Below the pieces are notes generated by a model. The model worked only from the letters and a program-made list of their open reading frames with translations, did not search any database and was not told where the DNA came from. 64,000 nt of DNA. Source: Fictibacillus phosphorivorans. Its GTDB lineage: Bacteria > Bacillota > Bacilli > Bacillales > Fictibacillaceae. The translations under genes were made by a program, and so were the position numbers. Below are positions 30,469 through 38,321 of the stretch, one piece after another (position 1 is the first letter of the stretch; each line of letters begins with the position of its first letter). Location: contig NZ_LRFC01000002.1 of assembly GCF_001619875.1 (NCBI RefSeq), positions 33,807-97,806 of the forward strand. Reading direction: 5' to 3'.

Positions 30469-32674
30469 ATCCTTCTAGCTCAATTGAAGTAGATCTCGTA
30501 TAATAGGTGGTCTTTAACCCTTTTTTGAAGCTCAACATGTGCAGATGAAGCAACTCTTTCGCTTTTATATTGTGATTTACATAAAGGTTAAAAGAAATCG
30601 ATTGATCCACATGTTTTTGTCTTACAGCATTCTGCTCGATGCTCCAAGTTTGATCAATATGAAAAGCAGATTTATAGAACCATGTGGTTTCAGCATTCAG
30701 ATCTGGTGCTGTTACAGGAATTTTATAATTCTTCTTTTCTTCTGAATAAAATTTTTTAAAGATCGGATCAACACTAGGTGTTGAATTCGCAATAATTGAA
30801 GTAGAAGAGTTTGGTGCAACGGCAATCAAATATCCATTTCTTAGGCCGTGTGTTCTTACTTTTTCTTTTAAGCACTCCCACTCTTCAGAAGAATATCCTC
30901 GTTTCACAAAATAGTCTCCTGTGGACCAGTCTGATCCATCAAATGCGGGATACTCACCTTTTTCTTTTGCGAGCTCACAGCTAGCATTTACTACATAGTA
31001 ATTGATCTTTTCATAAAGTTTGTCTGCATAAGAGACCGCCTCATCACTTTCCCATTTAATACCCTCTTTTGCTAATAGATGATGCCATCCGAATGTCCCT
31101 ACCCCTATCGCTCTGTATTTTTTATTCGTAAGCTCGGCTTGAGGTACATCAATACGGTTAAGATCGATCACATTATCAAGCATTCGAATCTGAATATCGA
31201 TTACTCTTTTTAACACATTGTCTTGGATTACCTTAGCGAGAGAAAGAGAAGATAAGTTACATACCACAAAATCTCCTGGTGTTTTTCTGATTATAATTTC
31301 TCCATCAGAAGTTTCCTCAGACGAAACGACGGTTGCAGACATGTTTTGCATAATCTCTGTACAAAGGTTAGAAGCATAGATCATCCCTTTATGAGGGTTG
31401 GGATTTAAACGATTAACGGTATCGCGATAAAACATAAAAGGAGTACCTGTCTCTAACTGCGATTTCATAATGCGTTTCATGATTTCAATTGCTGGGACAC
31501 ATTTTTTAGAAAGTCTTTCGTCTTGAAGACATTCCATGTATTTTTCCCTGAAGCTTCCCATTCCCTTTGTTTCATCGAAGAAATCCTCCAAGGAGTATCC
31601 CTTTATCTTTCTTACTTCATGGGGATCAAACAAATACCAATCTTCCCGTTTTTCCACTTGTTCCATGAATAGATCAGGCAGACACACACCTGTGAAAAGA
31701 TCATGCGTCCTCATTCGTTCATCACCATTATTTAACTTAGCATCTAAAAATTCTAAAATATCCTTATGCCATATATCCAAATAGACAGCAATTGCTCCTT
31801 GCCTTTGGCCGAGTTGATCAACAGAAACAGCTGTATTATTTAACTGCTTCATCCATGGGATAACACCTGATGAGTTCCCTTTAAACCCTTTAATATCTGA
31901 GCCTCTCGCACGAATTTTCCCTAGATAAATTCCTAGGCCTCCACCACCTTTAGAAACGGTAGCTGCGTCCGTATTTGAATCGAATATACCTCTAAGACTG
32001 TCGTCGATCGTGTCTATAAAGCATGAGCTTAGCTGACCGTAACTTTTACCTGCATTCGCTAATGTAGGAGTGGCGACCGTCATATATAAATTAGAGAGCG
32101 CCCAATACGCTTCTTTCACTTGTTGAAGTCTATTCGTTTTATCCTCGTCTCTCATTAGAAAAAGAGCAATCAGCATCCACCGTTCCTGAGGCAATTCATA
32201 TAATTCATGATCAAACCCTTTTGCCATGTATCTGTCAGCTAGTGTTTTTAACCCGATGTATGTAAACAGTTTATCTTTCTTAGGATCTATCATTTTTTCA
32301 GCTTCTTTAATCTCTTGCTCATTATAAGAAGTCAGAATCGTAGAATCATAGATATTCAAATTCACTAATTTTTGAATCAATCCATACAAATTTGTATAAG
32401 GCGCGTTCTCTATTTCTCCTCTGTTACGCATTACTTCTTCATAGAGCTGCCTCAAATAAATTTGTGCCGCTACAAACGTCCATTCAGGCTCTTCGGCAGT
32501 TAAACCATTTAATGCATCCATTACCAACTGTCTGTTTAGAGATGCAGAGTCGGTTGTTTCATTTTCTAGTTTCTCTGCTTTTGCTAAAAATGCTTTTGCA
32601 TCAATTCCTGGGAAATTCGCGACACATTCTCTTAACCACTCCCCGAGTAAAGAGTTTTCAGTAATTAGTTTCAT
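30449..32674 (-). CDS. nrdA: Ribonucleotide reductase large subunit (class I)
   Basis: Catalytic alpha subunit, 741 aa, reducing ribonucleoside diphosphates. The active-site cysteines are the first redox Cys in SSCFIDTID (about residue 217), the thiyl-radical Cys in SNLCTE (NxCxE, about 438) and its partner in VVCNLSSLSL (about 470). The shuttle pair GCESCES is at the extreme C-terminus. The N-terminus lacks the KRDG-type ATP-cone, so overall dATP inhibition may be absent or work differently. It is preceded by a cobalamin riboswitch with a terminator and by tandem NrdR boxes. ATG with TAGGAGTG upstream. Confidence 0.95.
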   Translation of the reverse strand: MKLITENSLLGEWLRECVANFPGIDAKAFLAKAEKLENETTDSASLNRQLVMDALNGLTAEEPEWTFVAAQIYLRQLYEEVMRNRGEIENAPYTNLYGLIQKLVNLNIYDSTILTSYNEQEIKEAEKMIDPKKDKLFTYIGLKTLADRYMAKGFDHELYELPQERWMLIALFLMRDEDKTNRLQQVKEAYWALSNLYMTVATPTLANAGKSYGQLSSCFIDTIDDSLRGIFDSNTDAATVSKGGGGLGIYLGKIRARGSDIKGFKGNSSGVIPWMKQLNNTAVSVDQLGQRQGAIAVYLDIWHKDILEFLDAKLNNGDERMRTHDLFTGVCLPDLFMEQVEKREDWYLFDPHEVRKIKGYSLEDFFDETKGMGSFREKYMECLQDERLSKKCVPAIEIMKRIMKSQLETGTPFMFYRDTVNRLNPNPHKGMIYASNLCTEIMQNMSATVVSSEETSDGEIIIRKTPGDFVVCNLSSLSLAKVIQDNVLKRVIDIQIRMLDNVIDLNRIDVPQAELTNKKYRAIGVGTFGWHHLLAKEGIKWESDEAVSYADKLYEKINYYVVNASCELAKEKGEYPAFDGSDWSTGDYFVKRGYSSEEWECLKEKVRTHGLRNGYLIAVAPNSSTSIIANSTPSVDPIFKKFYSEEKKNYKIPVTAPDLNAETTWFYKSAFHIDQTWSIEQNAVRQKHVDQSISFNLYVNHNIKAKELLHLHMLSFKKGLKTTYYTRSTSIELEGCESCES

Positions 32675-32697
32675 AAATTAAACACTCCTAAGTTCAT

Positions 32698-32730
32698 AAT
32701 AAAAACCCTCTTCCATCAGGAAGAGGGTGA
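32698..32730 (-). terminator. Terminator between cobalamin riboswitch and nrdA (expression platform)
   Basis: Perfect 10-bp stem ACCCTCTTCC / GGAAGAGGGT followed on the minus strand by T-rich sequence, 24 bases before nrdA. It is the natural off-switch for the riboswitch. Confidence 0.85.
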
Positions 32731-32804
32731 AAGAATCGTGTAATTGCCGCAAAATTGCTTGTTTACAGCCACTATTCTTTCTCCCAATCCCCGAGGAAAA
32801 GAAA

Positions 32805-32990
32805 ATAGGAGTCGTTCAGGCAGGTCTACTGGCTTTTGCTTCTTCCTACTTTGGGCCTTCCCATACAGCAGCCATAAGATTATAGCTTATCTGTACAGTG
32901 GCAATTCCATTTCGTCCACAATTACAGTTGCGGGGACAGCTTCGGTTTCTCACCGAATTCCCTTTTAAGCCGGAACGTTCCGGCACCTGA
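32805..32990 (-). promoter_or_regulatory. Cobalamin (adenosylcobalamin) riboswitch upstream of nrdA
   Basis: Read on the minus strand, the element begins AGGTGCCGG, continues AAAAGGGAA, CGGTGA, the conserved CTGTCCCCGCAACTGTAAT, and ends with the B12 box AGCCAGTAGACCTGCCT (32816-32834). These are the diagnostic cobalamin-riboswitch blocks in the correct order. With the terminator at 32.70 kb it should switch nrdAB off when adenosylcobalamin is plentiful. That arrangement is known for B12-independent enzymes in genomes that also hold a B12-dependent isozyme. Confidence 0.95.
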
Positions 32991-32992
32991 AT

Positions 32993-33040
32993 TCTCCATA
33001 TATAGTTTTGTATTATTCACTTTGACACTAAATATAGTAA
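32993..33040 (-). promoter_or_regulatory. Tandem NrdR boxes over the nrdAB promoter
   Basis: Box 1 at 33025-33040 (ACACTAAATATAGTAA) matches the NrdR consensus ACACWATATATWGTGT at 13 of 16 positions. Box 2 at 32993-33008 (TCTCCATATATAGTTT) matches at 12 of 16. Their start-to-start distance is 32 bases, the three-turn spacing typical of NrdR sites. A TTGACA occurs at 33047-33042 and a TATATA-like -10 lies within box 2, so repression by occlusion is plausible. Exact promoter elements are not resolved. Confidence 0.7.
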
Positions 33041-33071
33041 ATGTCAATGGATTCTATCATAATTTTATTTT

Positions 33072-33857
33072 TTATTGTGCAACATACCCGCCATCGATGA
33101 CAATAGCCTGCCCTGTAACACCTTTTGCACTTTCACTCGATAGAAACAATGTGTAATCTGCAATTTCTTGAACATCAAGCAAGCGTTTTTGAGGCACAAG
33201 CGGGTAGATGACTTCTTCCAAAACTTTTTCGAGTTCAACGTTTCTCGTTTTTGCAAGATCCTCAAGCTGTCCTCTTACAAGGGGTGTATCTACATAACCA
33301 GGGCAGACAGCATTAACAGTAATGCCATGTGGTGCCCCTTCTAAAGCTGCTACTTTCGTTAATCCGATTACTCCATGTTTTGCACTATTATAAGCAGATT
33401 TTCCAGCAAAACCTACTAATCCATTTATTGATGCCATATTAATAATGCGACCAAAACCTTGTTTTTTCATGATTGGAAACACATGTTTTGTTGCAATAAA
33501 TGGAGCAGTAAGCATGACGGAAATCAACTGCTGAAATTTTTCAGTAGGAAACTCTTCCAGGGGTGCAACGTATTGCAATCCCGCGTTGTTGATCAGGACA
33601 TCAATCCGATTATAATGTTGGAAGGCTTGATCTAATGCCTTTGTTATGTCTACCTCTTTTGTAACGTTGCATCCCAGCCCAATTGCATCATGGCCACTCT
33701 CTACCAATAATTGAGCAGACTTCTTCGCCTTCTCATCATCAAGGTCACTGATTACGACCTTTGCACCTTGTTCGGCAAATGCTTTAGCTAATTGCAGCCC
33801 AATACCGCTTGCAGCCCCAGTAATAAAAACAACTTTTTCTTCTACGAATGATCTCAT
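33072..33857 (-). CDS. SDR dehydrogenase, probable D-3-hydroxybutyrate dehydrogenase
   Basis: Classical NAD-dependent short-chain dehydrogenase, 261 aa. It has the TGAASGIG nucleotide motif (about residue 14), NNAG, the catalytic Ser in MASINGL and the YNSAK motif. The tail EIADYTLFLSSESAKGVTGQAIVIDGGY and the long VRGQLEDLAKTRN insertion are typical of 3-hydroxybutyrate dehydrogenases (YxjF-like). It is encoded 29 bases after a GntP-family permease, a pairing also seen in the B. subtilis yxjC...yxjF region. It probably oxidises imported 3-hydroxybutyrate to acetoacetate; the substrate is inferred. Confidence 0.85.
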   Translation of the reverse strand: MRSFVEEKVVFITGAASGIGLQLAKAFAEQGAKVVISDLDDEKAKKSAQLLVESGHDAIGLGCNVTKEVDITKALDQAFQHYNRIDVLINNAGLQYVAPLEEFPTEKFQQLISVMLTAPFIATKHVFPIMKKQGFGRIINMASINGLVGFAGKSAYNSAKHGVIGLTKVAALEGAPHGITVNAVCPGYVDTPLVRGQLEDLAKTRNVELEKVLEEVIYPLVPQKRLLDVQEIADYTLFLSSESAKGVTGQAIVIDGGYVAQ

Positions 33858-33886
33858 GATTCATTCCTCCTTTCCGGTAAAAATTC

Positions 33887-35281
33887 TTAAATGATACCAA
33901 GCCCGTAATAAAGGCCAATGATGACAAATACAGCTATTGTTTTAATAATTGTCATTGCAAAAATATCAATATAAGCTTGTTTATGAGTTAATCCTGTAAC
34001 AGCTAATAATGTAATGACCGCCCCATTGTGTGGAAGTGTATCCATACCTCCACTCGCCATAGATGCAACACGGTGAAGGACTTCTGGGTCAATACCTAAT
34101 TTATTCGCTTGTGCAATATACGTTTCACTCATCGTTGCGAGTGCAATACTCATACCACCAGAGGCGGATCCTGTAATACCTGCTAAAGTTGTAGTCGTTA
34201 CAGCTTCATTAATCAACGGATCTTTAATCGTATTAGACATCGCAGTATTTACAGCAGCAAAGCCAGGAAGTGCTGCGATTACTCCCCCAAAACCATACTC
34301 AGAAGCCGTATTTAAGGTAGCAAGCAGCGCGCCGCCAATAGATAGGTTGATACCCTTGTTAAAGTTGTTTTTAATTCTTTTAAATGAGAACAGCAGTACC
34401 GTGATAATCCCAATAATCAATGCACCTTCAACAGCCCATACTGCGGCAAGTGCCGGTATTTGAATCTCAGGTACATTCTTCATGCCGATTGCAGAAAAAT
34501 CAAATGTTTTACCGTAATACTTTGGAATAAGAACCGTGAACCATTTGTTGAACACCCCTACCAAAATAAGTGGCAGAATGGCAATAAAGGCGTTAGGAAG
34601 ATTTTCAGACTCTAGTTTTTCAGGCTCGTTGCTATGACCCGTGCCATAGCCTTCACCCTTTGCTGCCGCTTGTCTTCGTCTCCATTCCAAGTAAATCATA
34701 CCAAGAATGAAAACAAACATTCCTCCAATAAAGCCAAGCCATGGGGCTGCCCAAGTCGTCGTTCCAAAGAACGACGTTGGAATGATATTCTGGATTTGAG
34801 GGCTTCCAGGGAATGCGTCCATCGTAAATGTAAAAGCACCTAATGCAATGGTTCCCGGTATTAGCCTCTTTGGAATATCTGCTAGTTTAAAGAGTTCTGC
34901 TGCGAACGGATAAAGAGCAAAGGCAACTACAAATAACGATACCCCTCCGTATGTTAGAATGGCTCCAACTAGCACAATAGCAAGCATCGCTCTTGCTGGC
35001 CCGATCAATTTGATAACAAACTGCGTAATCGATTTAGCAAACCCTGACATCTCAATTACCTTTCCAAAAATTGCTCCTAACAAGAACACTGGAAAGTATA
35101 ATTTAATGAAACCAACCATCTTCTCCATAAAAACGCCAGAGAAAAACGGAAGTACATGCCCTGGTTCTGTTAGTAACACAGCAAAAAGCGCAGCGATGGG
35201 CGCGAACAATATAACACTAAAACCTTTATACGCTACAAACATTAAGAAAAATAATGCCAATAAAATAATAATAATATCCAT
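33887..35281 (-). CDS. GntP-family permease (probable hydroxybutyrate/organic acid uptake)
   Basis: Polytopic membrane transporter, 464 aa with about 12 hydrophobic segments, of the GntP/ArsB superfamily (YxjC-like). Typical stretches are GGVSLFVVAFALYP, TTTTLAGITGSASGGMSIAL and ASGGMDTLPHNGAVI. The neighbouring SDR suggests the substrate is 3-hydroxybutyrate rather than gluconate; this is inference. It begins with ATG after GGGGGAA. A sigma-54 promoter ends about 100 bases upstream, and a cre-like site lies in the leader. Confidence 0.88.
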   Translation of the reverse strand: MDIIIILLALFFLMFVAYKGFSVILFAPIAALFAVLLTEPGHVLPFFSGVFMEKMVGFIKLYFPVFLLGAIFGKVIEMSGFAKSITQFVIKLIGPARAMLAIVLVGAILTYGGVSLFVVAFALYPFAAELFKLADIPKRLIPGTIALGAFTFTMDAFPGSPQIQNIIPTSFFGTTTWAAPWLGFIGGMFVFILGMIYLEWRRRQAAAKGEGYGTGHSNEPEKLESENLPNAFIAILPLILVGVFNKWFTVLIPKYYGKTFDFSAIGMKNVPEIQIPALAAVWAVEGALIIGIITVLLFSFKRIKNNFNKGINLSIGGALLATLNTASEYGFGGVIAALPGFAAVNTAMSNTIKDPLINEAVTTTTLAGITGSASGGMSIALATMSETYIAQANKLGIDPEVLHRVASMASGGMDTLPHNGAVITLLAVTGLTHKQAYIDIFAMTIIKTIAVFVIIGLYYGLGII

Positions 35282-35315
35282 TTTTATTCCCCCATTTCAT
35301 TCATCTTACTTATTT

Positions 35316-35330
35316 ATGAAGCGCTTACAT
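35316..35330 (-). promoter_or_regulatory. Candidate CcpA cre site in the gntP-like leader
   Basis: The minus strand ATGTAAGCGCTTCAT matches WTGNAANCGNWNNCW with one mismatch. It sits between the -12 element and the permease start, positioned for a roadblock. Confidence 0.6.
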
Positions 35331-35379
35331 TTTTCTTTGGCATCATCCTTTCCTTATCGGCTACACCCTTTTATATAGT

Positions 35380-35396
35380 TGCAAGTTTCATGCCAA
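35380..35396 (-). promoter_or_regulatory. Sigma-54 (-24/-12) promoter of the permease-SDR operon
   Basis: The minus strand TTGGCATGAAACTTGCA matches YTGGCAC-N5-TTGCW closely (TGGCAT, five bases, TTGCA), with the invariant GG and GC at correct spacing. It lies 99 bases upstream of the permease. Confidence 0.88.
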
Positions 35397-35436
35397 TATG
35401 AAAATACCTTAATTTTCAAAACAACAAACTATAATT

Positions 35437-35452
35437 TTCCGAAAAATCGGAA
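35437..35452. promoter_or_regulatory. Palindromic activator site 1 (TTCCG-N6-CGGAA)
   Basis: TTCCGAAAAATCGGAA, centred about 50 bases upstream of the -24 element. It shares the same arms as the two distal sites. Confidence 0.75.
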
Positions 35453-35548
35453 TATAATAATGGGGTATGGTTATTCCAGAGATTTATATTTCCTAAAAGA
35501 ATGTGTCTATAGCTTCTTACCTTTCCCTTTAATTAACCATATAAACAA

Positions 35549-35585
35549 TTCCGAAAAAACGGAATGGGTTTCCGTTTTTTCGGAA
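35549..35585. promoter_or_regulatory. Palindromic activator sites 2 and 3
   Basis: TTCCGAAAAAACGGAA (35549-35564) and TTCCGTTTTTTCGGAA (35570-35585), centres 21 bases apart, about 160-180 bases upstream of the promoter and just after the activator gene. The two are exact reverse complements, so they could also form a hairpin, but no T-tract follows. Confidence 0.75.
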
Positions 35586-35597
35586 AGTAACAGTTCA

Positions 35598-36974
35598 TTA
35601 ACGAATCTTATATTTTTTGATTTTGTCGTACAAATTGGTCTTTCCTATTCCTAGTTGTTTGGCAACAGCCATAATATCGCCATTCATCTTCTCTAGATAA
35701 TAAGTAATCACGTTTTTTTCTGTTTCTTGCACATGTTCTTTAAGTGTCATTCCTGTTTTATGAACACCTAATTTTTCTTTTAGAAAATCTGGAAAAGAAT
35801 CTATCATCAATCGATCGCTTTGTGTAAGCTGAATAGCTGCTTCCACGAAATTTTTTAGTTCTCTAGCATTTCCTGGCCAGTTATATTCTAGAAAAGCTTC
35901 TTTTACATCATCATCAATGCTTAAGATCCTTTTACCTGTCTCTTTGCAATTCATTGTTATAAACTTCTCTGCCAACGGCCATATATCTTCTTTTCGTTCA
36001 CGAAGTGGCGGTATCTTTATTTGAAGGACATTGATACGGTAGAACAGGTCTTCACGAAACTTGTTTTCCACTATCAACTTTTCAAGAGGGCGGTTTGTTG
36101 CTGCAATTACTCTAACGTTCACCTTCTGAGTATGTACAGCACCAACAGGCTCTACTTCTTTTTCTTGAAGTACACGAAGCAGTTTGATCTGCATACTTTG
36201 AGGAAGATCGCCAATTTCATCTAAAAATAATGTTCCTCCATCTGCAAGCTGAAATTTTCCTAATTTCCCGCCTTTTTTTGCTCCTGTAAAAGCGCCTTCT
36301 GAATATCCAAATAATTCTGACTCAAATAAATGCTCAGGTACAGCTCCGCAATTAAGCTTTATAAAAGGTTTTGCACTTCTTTCGCTTAACTGATGAATGC
36401 TATGAGCAAGTAATTCCTTACCCGTTCCGCTTTCCCCTCGAATCAATACAGATAGATCACCACTAGCAATGTTTTTAACATGTTTTTTTATTTTTTCAAC
36501 TTCTGCAGAGGTTCCGGCAAAATCATTTAAGGTATACGATGCTCCATTGATCTCTTCCCACTCATTTTTATAAAAGTTCAGCTCATGAAGCAATGCTTTG
36601 ATATGGGAGTTCATCTTTTTCCATTGTTCGGTGTCCCTAAAAATGACTGTTCCGACTGCTCCTATTACTTTCCCCTCATTAAATATGGGAATACGATTAG
36701 CGATCATGTAGTTACCTCGAATGAATTGCAGATCGGCAATTTCTATCTTACCTTGTAACACTGCTTTATCCATCCTTGTATTTTCAATAACATTCGTTAC
36801 GTGTTTACCGATAACTTCTTGAGGATCTTCTCCTAAGAACTTACAGTATGTTTTGTTCATATAACGGACGATGCCTTCATGGTCAACTACTACGATCCAT
36901 TCGTAAGCGCTATCAATAATCGTCTCTAAGATATTGTTTTTAAATAACGGATCTTGAACTAACAAAATACCCAC
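35598..36974 (-). CDS. Sigma-54-dependent enhancer-binding activator (PAS-AAA-Fis)
   Basis: Bacterial enhancer-binding protein, 458 aa. A PAS sensor domain (about residues 10-115) is followed by the AAA+ core (about 148-375) with GESGTGKE Walker A, the ESELFGYSEGAFTGA loop that contacts sigma-54, Walker B LFLDEIGDLP and the arginine-finger region. The C-terminal Fis-type helix-turn-helix is at about 415-458 (MAVAKQLGIGKTNLYDKIKKY). It should act on the sigma-54 promoter and palindromes immediately downstream. The start is uncertain: GTG at 36974, or a TTG three codons later with better spacing to GGTGG. Confidence 0.93.
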   Translation of the reverse strand: MGILLVQDPLFKNNILETIIDSAYEWIVVVDHEGIVRYMNKTYCKFLGEDPQEVIGKHVTNVIENTRMDKAVLQGKIEIADLQFIRGNYMIANRIPIFNEGKVIGAVGTVIFRDTEQWKKMNSHIKALLHELNFYKNEWEEINGASYTLNDFAGTSAEVEKIKKHVKNIASGDLSVLIRGESGTGKELLAHSIHQLSERSAKPFIKLNCGAVPEHLFESELFGYSEGAFTGAKKGGKLGKFQLADGGTLFLDEIGDLPQSMQIKLLRVLQEKEVEPVGAVHTQKVNVRVIAATNRPLEKLIVENKFREDLFYRINVLQIKIPPLRERKEDIWPLAEKFITMNCKETGKRILSIDDDVKEAFLEYNWPGNARELKNFVEAAIQLTQSDRLMIDSFPDFLKEKLGVHKTGMTLKEHVQETEKNVITYYLEKMNGDIMAVAKQLGIGKTNLYDKIKKYKIR

Positions 36975-37029
36975 CCATTTTCTGTAAGGAAGTCATACTC
37001 TTTAATGGTATTGTAACGTTTACTACAAC

Positions 37030-37055
37030 AAAAGACAGCACTTAGGCTGTCTTTT
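37030..37055 (-). terminator. Terminator after the yqeG-yqeM operon
   Basis: Perfect 10-bp stem AAAAGACAGC / GCTGTCTTTT. T-rich sequence flanks both sides, so it may work bidirectionally. Confidence 0.65.
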
Positions 37056-37100
37056 AAAAATTAACTCTCTTCATATTTAAAACTTGTAGCCAACTACATA

Positions 37101-37176
37101 GTGAGTGAAACGTACGAATGTACCGCCTGCCCCGCGGAAAGCGAAGCAACTGAAACGGAAATCAACTACTTTCAAT
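37101..37176 (-). repeat. Dispersed intergenic repeat, copy C
   Basis: The minus strand reads TTGAAAGTAGTTGATTTCCG at 37176 downwards, then CGCTTTCCGCGGGGCAGGCGGT. This is the left half of copy A with the same core. It lies between the yqeM stop and the terminator at 37.03 kb. Confidence 0.75.
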
Positions 37177-37197
37177 AACAACAATGAAGTCTAACTA

Positions 37198-37938
37198 TTA
37201 TCTTTTCTTCGCAACGAATAAGATACGGTCACTTTCATCTGATGGATTTTCTGGTTTAAAATCAGCAGAAACATTTAATAGGTCGTAGCCGCATTCGAGC
37301 AACCAGCGTGAATAGTCTTCTACTGAAAATGTTCGCTGCACGTGAAGTTCATCATATCGATCATATGTAGTTCCATTTTGAATAAAAAAGGACAAATCAT
37401 GTTCCACACTGTTTTCATATTCCCCTTGATAACACTGCCATATGTATGAGAGCTTCTCTTCATTGCTGCCAAAAGTTTGTCCGATAAAAATTTCGTTGAT
37501 CTTATGTATAGAATGAACATCGAACAGCAGCAGTCCTCCAGCTGTAAGATGGTTCCCTGCTGAAGTGAAGGTACGTTTTACATCTTCTTCTGTCAAAATG
37601 TAGTTAAGCGAATCACAGAGGATCGTGACACAGTCGAACAAGCCTAAACCTTCAAGATCCCTCATATCCTGCTGAAAGAAAGAGATTGCAACCTTTTCTC
37701 TTTCTGCTTTTTCCTTAGCCACCATAAGCATGTCTGAAGATAGATCAACTCCAGTTACATGAAAGCCCTCTTTTGCTAAAAGAATAGTCATTGATCCTGT
37801 TCCGCAGCCTACATCTAAAAAACGTGTTCCATCTTTCAGATAGTTTGAGACAGACGTTTTGACAAAGTAAAGCCATTCTGAATAAGGAGCATCCTCCATT
37901 AACTCATCATAGAGGTATGCGAATTGCTGGTAGCTCAT
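37198..37938 (-). CDS. yqeM: Class I SAM methyltransferase YqeM
   Basis: 246-aa Rossmann methyltransferase with motif I LDVGCGTGSMTILLA (about residue 42), motif II VTGVDLSSDMLMVAK and LFDCVTILCDSLNYI. The family is conserved next to rsfS in Bacilli, but its substrate is unknown. The ATG immediately follows the rsfS TAG, indicating tight coupling. It is the last gene of the yqeG-yqeH-aroE-yhbY-nadD-yqeK-rsfS-yqeM run. Confidence 0.9.
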   Translation of the reverse strand: MSYQQFAYLYDELMEDAPYSEWLYFVKTSVSNYLKDGTRFLDVGCGTGSMTILLAKEGFHVTGVDLSSDMLMVAKEKAEREKVAISFFQQDMRDLEGLGLFDCVTILCDSLNYILTEEDVKRTFTSAGNHLTAGGLLLFDVHSIHKINEIFIGQTFGSNEEKLSYIWQCYQGEYENSVEHDLSFFIQNGTTYDRYDELHVQRTFSVEDYSRWLLECGYDLLNVSADFKPENPSDESDRILFVAKKR

Positions 37939-38307
37939 CTACAAATTTTGTTGAGGAGCAAGAATAGCATCTACATCAACCTTGTTGGCATCTCCCCAAA
38001 GTTTTTCTAAATTATAATAGCTGCGGTCATCACGATGAAAGACATGAACAACAATATTTGCCAAGTCAATCAATACCCAGCGAGCATGATCGTAGCCTTC
38101 CATACGGCGAATTTGGATATCATTTTCTAAAGCTACATCCTTCAGTTCCTTCGAGATAGCCTGAACTTGTTTTTCTGAATTACCGTGACAGATAACAAAG
38201 TAATCTGCAACTAGTGAGATTCCTTCCATATCCAAAACAGCTATGTTTTCTGCTCTTTTATCATCTGCTGTTCTAACTACCAATTCCATTAGCTCTTTAA
38301 CGTTCAT
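37939..38307 (-). CDS. rsfS: Ribosomal silencing factor RsfS
   Basis: 122-aa RsfS/Iojap (YqeL), which binds uL14 on the 50S subunit and blocks subunit joining in starvation. The typical core ADYFVICHGNSEKQVQAIS and GYDHARWVLIDLANIVVHVFH is present. I start at MNVKELMELV with AGGAGGAG upstream; a GTG three codons earlier overlaps that site. It lies 14 bases after yqeK. Confidence 0.96.
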   Translation of the reverse strand: MNVKELMELVVRTADDKRAENIAVLDMEGISLVADYFVICHGNSEKQVQAISKELKDVALENDIQIRRMEGYDHARWVLIDLANIVVHVFHRDDRSYYNLEKLWGDANKVDVDAILAPQQNL

Positions 38308-38321
38308 CCAGTGCACTCCTC

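Noticed and set aside
35549..35585. Hairpin after the sigma-54 activator as an intrinsic terminator
   Set aside because: The stem is not followed by a T-tract on the minus strand, and each half is itself a copy of the TTCCG-N6-CGGAA site seen at 35.44 kb, so activator binding is the better reading.
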